Assembly (NCBI RefSeq): GCF_028372415.1
Contig: NC_092878.1
Location: 2,011,501-2,075,500 of the forward strand
DNA: 64,000 nt
Direction of reading: 5' to 3'
Source: Notamacropus eugenii
Taxonomy: Eukaryota; Chordata; Mammalia; Diprotodontia; Macropodidae
The position numbers and the translations under genes are program-made. Each line of letters starts with the position of its first letter. Position 1 is the first letter of the stretch. This document shows, piece after piece, positions 61,423 to 64,000 of the stretch. The notes beneath the pieces are model-generated. The model was not told the DNA's origin and did no database searches. It saw only the letters and a program-made list of their open reading frames with translations.

Positions 61423-63354
61423 GGGCAAGTTCCACTGGAGAAAGTGACACTAAAAGGTATGCAGTTAAGAATCATAGTGAGAATTAAATGCAACTAAGAT
61501 ATTTAAAAATGACATAATAAAAAAACTTTTAAAAATGCAAGACAGCATGGAATGAACCCAAAAGTACAAGACTACAATCTCCCTACAACTTGTTCATTTT
61601 CTAGCAGACAAAACTGAGGCCCAAAGAGCCACAGAATCTCAGGGTTGAAAGGGCGCTCTTCAATCACAGAACTTTAAAGGGTATATCCTGGGCAACATTT
61701 CCGTTGTCACTTGTCAGAGCGGTCGTCCAACCTACATCTGAAGACCTGCAGCAAATGGAAAACCTACGACTTCCTGAGGAAGCTCATTCCACTTCTGTTA
61801 AGCTCTAATCATTAAGAAAGTTTTCCACACCTCGGGTCAAAATCTGCCTGTACAAATTCTACAGGTTCGGGTTAACTCTGCCCTCTGGGTGCGAGCAAAA
61901 CCAGCCTCATCCCTCTACCACATGACAGCCCTTCAAATACACAAAGAGAGTGATCACGTGTCTTTCCTAAGCCTCTTCTTCTCCAGACCAAGAATTTCTA
62001 ATTCCTTCCACAAGACCCTCAAATAACACTATCTCCGGTGCCCTTACAACTCTGCCCGTCCACTTCTGGATGTTCTCAAGCTTGTCCCACTCCTTTCAGA
62101 GACATGCTACGTCCAACATATCCCAAAGAGGTCAAAGACGGAAGAAGGTCTGCCCATCTGCGAAAATATTTAGAACAGTGCTTTTTGAGGTAGCAAAAAA
62201 CTGAAAACAAAGTAATGATCCATTGATTAGTGGACAGCAGAACCAATGGTGACATATGAATGTGATGGAATGTTACTACATGTGATAGGACATGGTGAAT
62301 ATGAAGAATTCATAGACATACGGACTCCAGTGGCTTCCTATCATCTGCTGACCAGTAGGGGACAGGACCAATGAGTGGTCTCTGCCCTTAAACGGGAAGA
62401 GGAGGATAAAAAGGAGGAAGGAAAGGAAAGAGGAATGGAGAGAGAGCAAGAGAAGAGTGAAGGAGAAAAGTTGGGGGAAGAAGGAGATGGCCAGAACCGA
62501 AGAGAACGTCTGAGTTGTGGGAACGTAATCTCCCTTGCTATGCCTGTATTAACGTAGCATAAAATCACATTAGTTTTTCTGAATGCCATGGTACACGGCT
62601 GGACACTCTGACAGGGCTTGCTGTCCACCAAAACCTCCCGATCATGTTCCATAAAACTGTCTTAATCATGAAGAAGCTATTTTTTTTTAGCCACAAGTGC
62701 AGGACTTTCTTTATTAGATCTGGTCCAATCTTCTTGCCAACAGAAATCATTTTTGTTCTCAACTCTGTTATCCAGCACATTAGCTATTCCTCCCAGCTTT
62801 GGGACATCTGCCAATCTGATCAGCATGCATCTGTGCTTTCATCAGAATCACTGAGGAAGTGCTGAACAGCGTAGGATGCAGGATGTCTAACTGTAACCAC
62901 AGAGATACTCTAATTATCAACATCAAGTAAAACATAAATCAGGTAGACATATCTGAAGGCTCCCCACCTTCACAGAGGTAACCTACAAAGTTCAAGACAG
63001 TGAGGCTCGCCACCTTCTTCTTTTCACAAATGATGTCATATTGACTACATCAAGCCTCAGTACACTTCAGAATAAAATTCAAGAGCATGCAAGAGACCAG
63101 CCTAACATCCATACAGATAAAACAAAATGGAAGAAAAACTCCTATTAACATACAGATGGATGGCAGGTCTATGAGTCAGGTTATCAGCACGTCTTGAACA
63201 GATGTGCAGTGAGATCCGAAGAAGACAAAGAGAATGAGCCAGAGGGCATCTGGTAAAATACAACTCACTTTCAACAGTTTCAGGTAGCTCCCCAATACAA
63301 AAATCTATCGTTTTAACAGAACATTCTTTTGGTGATGCTGTACAGGCAAGGATT
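37380..63354 (-). CDS. AP4E1: AP-4 complex subunit epsilon-1, 3' half (7 exons, partial gene)
   Basis: AP-4 is a heterotetrameric adaptor at the trans-Golgi network that sorts cargo such as ATG9A, with tepsin as accessory protein; epsilon is one of its two large subunits. Joining 63354-63269, 55083-54951, 52449-52191, 44311-43742, 41130-40940, 39396-39239 and 37540-37380 on the minus strand gives 1,558 bp. This is one open frame of 518 codons plus TGA, with GT-AG borders and matching phases at all six introns. The translation ends with LPDYLLYQCQKVME followed by EC, which I recognise as the AP4E1 C terminus. GKLWLSFANDVKQNVKMS and KKLWGKEGYLPKK are further family landmarks. The human protein is about 1,137 residues, so the N-terminal half (most of the adaptin trunk) lies beyond position 64,000. 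No frame breaks were seen. Gene identity is very secure; the 63-kb exon is the least certain member. Confidence 0.95.
39239..39396 (-). CDS. AP4E1: AP4E1 coding exon (158 bp), appendage platform
   Basis: The minus strand encodes RPMKICTEDFGKLWLSFAND, then VKQNVKMS and LQQRLRLHIVDII. The acceptor is AATTTCAG. The donor is TAG|GTTCGT, a weaker +3 to +6 match than the other introns of the gene. It begins by finishing the split Arg codon and ends on one G, completed by GA of the last exon to give Gly. Confidence 0.95.
40088..40277. mobile_element. Palindromic hAT-like nonautonomous DNA transposon
   Basis: The left arm (CAGAGATGGGGAGCTTGCAG) and right arm (GGCAGGTTCCCCAGCTCTG) are inverted repeats, and the whole element is close to a palindrome. 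GATTAGCC lies at the left edge and GATTAGGC at the right, an 8-bp duplication with one change and typical hAT size. There is no coding capacity. It is the only repeat noted between 34.9 and 41.3 kb besides an L2 tail. Confidence 0.65.
40360..40445 (+). mobile_element. L2 3' tail
   Basis: AGCTCTTTGAAGCCAGGGAC, TGTATCTTATCATTTT and GCATCTGATAAGTATT match the L2 3' pattern. It lies in an AP4E1 intron. Confidence 0.5.
40940..41130 (-). CDS. AP4E1: AP4E1 coding exon (191 bp), appendage
   Basis: The minus strand encodes ILEHPGFCFPVIEAESTKSI through QIQLEFSVTLSLLDFI and ends with AG of a split Arg codon. The acceptor is TTTACAG and the donor is CAG|GTAATT. The alternating hydrophobic pattern fits the beta sandwich of an adaptin ear, which recruits accessory proteins. 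A HAL1 element starts about 190 bp upstream in the intron. Confidence 0.95.
41320..42770 (+). mobile_element. HAL1 (half-L1): ORF1 end followed directly by an L1-type 3' UTR
   Basis: The plus strand carries the C-terminal part of L1 ORF1 (41,416-41,733: AKFQSSQVKEKILQAARKKQ, IRITQDLAASTLRNRRA, PRITYPAKLSIIL). It is followed by a purine-rich tail and an A-rich end with (AAAT)n near 42,720-42,770. There is no ORF2 between ORF1 and the tail, which defines HAL1 elements. The start is 5' truncated. It lies in an AP4E1 intron, antisense to the gene. A small (AC)n run is at about 41,868-41,905. Confidence 0.82.
43065..43300 (-). mobile_element. MIR-type SINE (minus), in AP4E1 intron
   Basis: GTGCCTACTAGGTGTCAG, GAGCCTCACAACAACCTTGG and CATTTTACATCTGAGAAAAC. 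It lies 440 bp upstream (in window coordinates) of the large AP4E1 exon. Confidence 0.72.
43742..44311 (-). CDS. AP4E1: AP4E1 large coding exon (570 bp), hinge to start of appendage
   Basis: This is the largest AP4E1 exon here, with 190 whole codons and phase 0 at both ends. It starts LGKTDTVSHKFRRKSKV after acceptor TTTCTGCAG and ends TPTENFK before donor AAG|GTAAGG. The first about 140 codons are low-complexity acidic and Ser-rich hinge. The last about 45 (SSCKIWKDDCLLLVWLVANK onward) look like the first beta strands of the appendage domain. The open frame continues into the upstream intron, so an apparent ATG at 44,362 is not the exon start. Confidence 0.96.
44312..45384 (-). other. AP4E1 intron part, no repeat recognised
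   Basis: AT-rich intron sequence upstream of the large exon. Nothing further seen. Confidence 0.6.
48858..49100 (+). mobile_element. BovB/RTE-like SINE with MIR-like tail, nested in L1
   Basis: The head reads GTTGTTCAGTTATTTCAGTC and then ATGTCTAACGCTTTGTGACC, resembling the Bov-A/BovB (RTE) 5' sequence. The body contains CTCATTTTACAGACGAG and GGTCACACAGCTAG, as in MIR-type SINEs. L1 sequence continues on both sides. Confidence 0.7.
49137..49394 (+). mobile_element. BovB/RTE-like SINE, second nested copy
   Basis: This has the same family layout as the copy just upstream: a GTTCAGTCACATTCAG head and a GATCACACAGCC, CTTCCTGACTCCAGGC tail. The L1 target TCTCATGGAATCATT before it and TCTCATGAAGTCATC after it look like a target-site duplication with two changes. 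Confidence 0.7.
49860..49955 (+). mobile_element. MIR-type SINE 3' fragment
   Basis: ACGAGATAATGTTTATAAAG, TGCTTAGCACAGTGCTTGGC and CTCAACAAATGCTTGCC. Confidence 0.6.
50285..50540 (+). mobile_element. BovB/RTE-like SINE
   Basis: It starts GTTGCTGTTCAAGAG, then TCAGTCATGTCTGACTCGTC, with the long shared tail (GATGAGGAAACTGAGGC, GGTCACACCACTAG) and the end CTATCCACCACGCCATCCAG. Confidence 0.72.
50587..50790. mobile_element. Palindromic hAT-like nonautonomous DNA transposon
   Basis: It starts CAGGGGTGGGAAACC and ends with CCCACCCTTA. The centre is ACAAATCCCCTTAATAAAAG followed by GATTTGT, and the arms are mutually complementary (AAGTGCAGCC / GGCTGCACCC). The 8-bp duplication is not clear. Confidence 0.62.
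51060..51435 (-). mobile_element. MIR-type SINE pieces (minus)
   Basis: AATAAGTATTTATTAAGCAC opens one piece. The second (51,240-51,435) has CATTTTACAGGTCAGAAACT, GAGGCTCAGAAAGG and a TTCCACTACACCATGC end. Confidence 0.6.
52191..52449 (-). CDS. AP4E1: AP4E1 coding exon (259 bp), hinge
   Basis: The minus strand encodes TNSLKLEGVKKLWGKEGYLP and later QRLASTLFVGLGSESAVSL. It is bounded by an acceptor (TTCCTTAG) and a strong donor (TTG|GTAAGT). It holds one base plus 86 whole codons, so the next intron is phase 0. The composition is charged (E, K, D, Q), typical of the hinge. Confidence 0.95.
53218..53650 (+). mobile_element. L1 3' end (plus)
   Basis: It contains GAGCAGAACCAGGAGAACAC, CTCATGATGGAAAATGCC, CATGACTAATGTGAAAATAT and an A-rich AAAATAAACAAATAAAT end, the marsupial L1 3'-end pattern. 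It lies in an AP4E1 intron. Confidence 0.75.
54230..54475 (+). mobile_element. MIR-type SINE (plus)
   Basis: CTGAAAGTCAGAAAACTTAG, CAGCTGTGTGACCCACAGTG and CACTTTGCAAGCCTTAAAAT, ending GTGAGTTATCAGTATTATTA. Confidence 0.65.
54951..55083 (-). CDS. AP4E1: AP4E1 coding exon (133 bp), hinge
   Basis: The minus strand encodes LNFEPYGLSFSS, then TGRQSPAGISLSSDVSGNSA. The acceptor is AATTCCAG and the donor is GA|GTAAGT. It starts with two bases of a split codon and ends with GA, completed by G in the next exon to give Glu. It is rich in Ser and Gly, as expected for the flexible hinge of a large adaptin. A longer frame overlaps it in another phase but lacks this match and fits no splice phase. Confidence 0.92.
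55960..56115 (-). mobile_element. MIR-type SINE core (minus)
   Basis: GATCACTGAACCCAATACCC, TCATTTTATAAATGAGGAGA and GGGTCACACAGCTGGTAGAT. Confidence 0.6.
56395..56572 (-). mobile_element. WSINE-type SINE (minus), partial
   Basis: It contains CATCCTGGGCCATCTCCTGT, CAGATGGCTCTGGAGAAGAA and GAGGCTGGTGACCTGCACAG, the complement of the WSINE core. Confidence 0.72.
56876..57000 (+). mobile_element. tRNA-derived SINE
   Basis: GGGGCAGCGAGGTGGTTCAG, GATAGAGCACCAGCTGTGGA and GGCAAGTCACCTAACC, with an A/T-rich tail. It is somewhat shortened in the middle. Confidence 0.7.
57460..58320 (-). mobile_element. L1 3' end (minus), split by a SINE
   Basis: The sequence contains the L1 3'-end phrases TCTGCTCACCTCACTCTGCA, CAATAGTATTCCATTA and CCATTCCCCAACTGATAGGA. 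It resumes after the SINE at about 58,200 with ACAGTTCTAGGCTGCT. Confidence 0.7.
57950..58200 (-). mobile_element. BovB/RTE-like SINE, inserted in an L1 3' end
   Basis: This is the reverse complement of the family: GCAGCTAGGTGGTGCCATGG at the left and GTTGGAGAAGGAAATGGCAA near the middle. The right part (AATGGGGTCACAAAGAATCA) is the complement of the BovB-like head. L1 3'-end sequence flanks it on both sides. Confidence 0.75.
59490..59594 (+). repeat. 15-bp minisatellite, 7 units
   Basis: Seven consecutive 15-bp units of the form ACTGAAGAYGTCATG span 59,490-59,594. The first two carry GTTAT instead of GTCAT. C/T at one CpG is the main variation. It lies in the 8.2-kb AP4E1 intron. Confidence 0.95.
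59600..59945 (+). mobile_element. CR1/L3 LINE 3' end (plus)
   Basis: GGGCTGCCTCAAGAGGTAGT, AGGCTGGATGACCACCTGTC, GGTTGGACTGATTGGAGTCT and the end CCAATTCTGAGATTCTGC are a typical CR1/L3 3' terminus. Confidence 0.75.
61371..61420 (+). repeat. (CA)n microsatellite
   Basis: ACACACACACACGTGCGCAC and then a pure CA run, about 50 bp in all. Confidence 0.95.
61617..62110 (-). mobile_element. CR1/L3 LINE 3' part (minus)
   Basis: AGAATCTCAGGGTTGAAAGG at the left is the complement of the 3' end. GGAAGCTCATTCCACTTCTG, CTTCTTCTCCAGACCAAGAA and TCTGGATGTTCTCAAGCTTG follow in order. The rest of the same LINE continues at 62,565 after an L1 fragment and a purine-rich tract. Confidence 0.75.
62165..62335 (+). 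mobile_element. L1 3' fragment (plus) inserted in CR1/L3
   Basis: It contains TTGATTAGTGGACAGCAGAA and GATGGAATGTTACTACATGT, complementary to the 3'-end phrases elsewhere in the window. Confidence 0.5.
62395..62505 (+). repeat. Purine-rich tract
   Basis: About 110 bp rich in GGAAGAG/GAGGAG units, lying between two parts of a CR1/L3. The 60- to 103-codon frames here are low complexity. Confidence 0.75.
62565..62880 (-). mobile_element. CR1/L3 LINE internal part (minus)
   Basis: CACCAAAACCTCCCGATC, AAGTGCAGGACTTTCTTTAT, TTAGCTATTCCTCCCAGCTT and TGGGACATCTGCCAATCTGA match CR1/L3 upstream of the piece at 61.6-62.1 kb. Confidence 0.7.
63269..63354 (-). CDS. AP4E1: AP4E1 coding exon, first in window (86 bp)
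   Basis: The minus strand reads ILACTASPKECSVKTIDFCI and then GELPETVE. It is bounded by an acceptor (TATTCCAG) and a donor (A|GTGAGT). The exon carries 1 + 84 + 1 bases: it finishes a codon begun upstream and leaves one base, which joins the two opening bases of the exon at 55083 to make an Ile codon. The acceptor tract is only moderately pyrimidine-rich. I assign it to AP4E1 by strand, phase fit and position rather than by recalling the exact residues. It would encode the end of the trunk or the start of the hinge. Confidence 0.75.
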
Positions 63355-63854
63355 CTGGAATACCACAATCACCAAAGAATTAAAATTGTAAGTGACTAAA
63401 GAAATATATGGGGGTACATGTAAGCTGTAACGTATGAAGAAAAGAGACTTGGGCCTAAAAAATAAAGTAAAAGATAACATCCAGGAAATATAAAGCCACA
63501 AAAGGAGGTGACAACAGATGAATGGACAAAGGGATGCACTAGTACCCATGGGAAGTAAAAAAATCTGTAGAGATGACAGGCTCTAATGCATTGCGTAGAG
63601 CCTATATGAAGGGGTTATGGAAAGACACAGGATGCAAAGGCATGAATGAACTGTGATATCAATGTAATCATGAATCCAGTGAAACATGACGTGTTTACTA
63701 TCTCTAAGGCATGGTACTAAGGTCTGGGCATACGATGAAGAAAAACAAGACAATGTATGTCCTCAAAGATCCCTTTATCTCAAAGTATATTAAAACCAAG
63801 CACATTAATAAGTACGATACAAAATGGAACATGTACCAATGGAAAGGTCTAGAC

Positions 63855-63967
63855 CAGCGGTGGGAAACCTGAGGCCTCGAGGCCACATGTGGCCCTCTAG
63901 TTACTCAAGTGGGGCCCTTTGACTGAATCCAAACTTCACAGAATAATCCCCTTAAAAGGATTTGTTA
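63855..63967. mobile_element. Palindromic hAT-like element, left half
   Basis: It starts CAGCGGTGGGAAACC and runs to the centre (AATCCCCTTAAAAGGATTTG), where L1 3' sequence begins. The right half is either deleted or lies beyond the window after the L1. Confidence 0.58.
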
Positions 63968-64000
63968 CAGCACAATAGTGTTCCATCACATTCATATACC
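63968..64000 (-). mobile_element. L1 3' fragment at window edge
   Basis: CAGCACAATAGTGTTCCATC and ACATTCATATACC match L1 3'-end phrases. The element runs out of the window and interrupts the hAT-like repeat before it. Confidence 0.5.

Larger units (their letters stand above)
55084..63268 (-). other. AP4E1 8.2-kb intron
   Basis: The intron runs between the 86-bp and 133-bp exons. It holds the SINEs, L1 and CR1/L3 pieces and the minisatellite listed separately. A 104-codon minus-strand frame (59,090-59,404) has no recognised match. Confidence 0.7.

Overview
This window is mammalian nuclear DNA, most likely from a marsupial. It has low coding density and spliced exons with GT-AG borders. It is packed with MIR/WSINE-type SINEs, tRNA-derived SINEs, CR1/L3 fragments, L1 elements with a marsupial-style 3' end, a half-L1 (HAL1) copy and a BovB/RTE-like SINE. 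I cannot name the species from sequence alone. No bacterial-type genes, CRISPR arrays or functional tRNA/rRNA genes are visible.

Layout. Positions 1 to about 34,900 appear intergenic. They hold SINEs, L2 and CR1/L3 fragments, several L1 3' ends, one nearly full-length but decayed L1 on the minus strand (about 23,130-29,130), and a short rearranged betaretrovirus-like provirus (30,784-32,023). Positions 34,895 to 64,000 hold the 3' half of AP4E1, the epsilon subunit of the AP-4 adaptor complex, read on the minus strand. Seven coding exons run from 63,354 down to the stop at 37,380, and a probable 3' UTR of about 2.5 kb follows. Its introns hold a HAL1 (41,320-42,770), a decayed L1 carrying two nested SINEs (45,385-49,475), palindromic hAT-like elements, CR1/L3 pieces and a 15-bp minisatellite. 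From knowledge of human 15q21, the lower-coordinate side probably faces TNFAIP8L3, but no exon of that gene was recognised here.

The most unusual object is the provirus. Its left end is a complete 612-bp LTR followed by a tRNA-Lys-type primer-binding site and the start of gag. Its right end is not an LTR in direct orientation but the first 186 bp of U3, inverted. The insert therefore has two U3 termini, TG at the left and CA at the right, and is flanked by a perfect 6-bp target duplication (CTGGGT). It looks like a transposon with 186-bp terminal inverted repeats made by a retroviral integrase. It lies inside the second copy of an older 29-bp tandem duplication.

The AP4E1 exons form one consistent reading frame across six introns (518 codons plus stop), covering the end of the trunk, the hinge and the C-terminal appendage. 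The remaining track is repeats or sequence I cannot classify.
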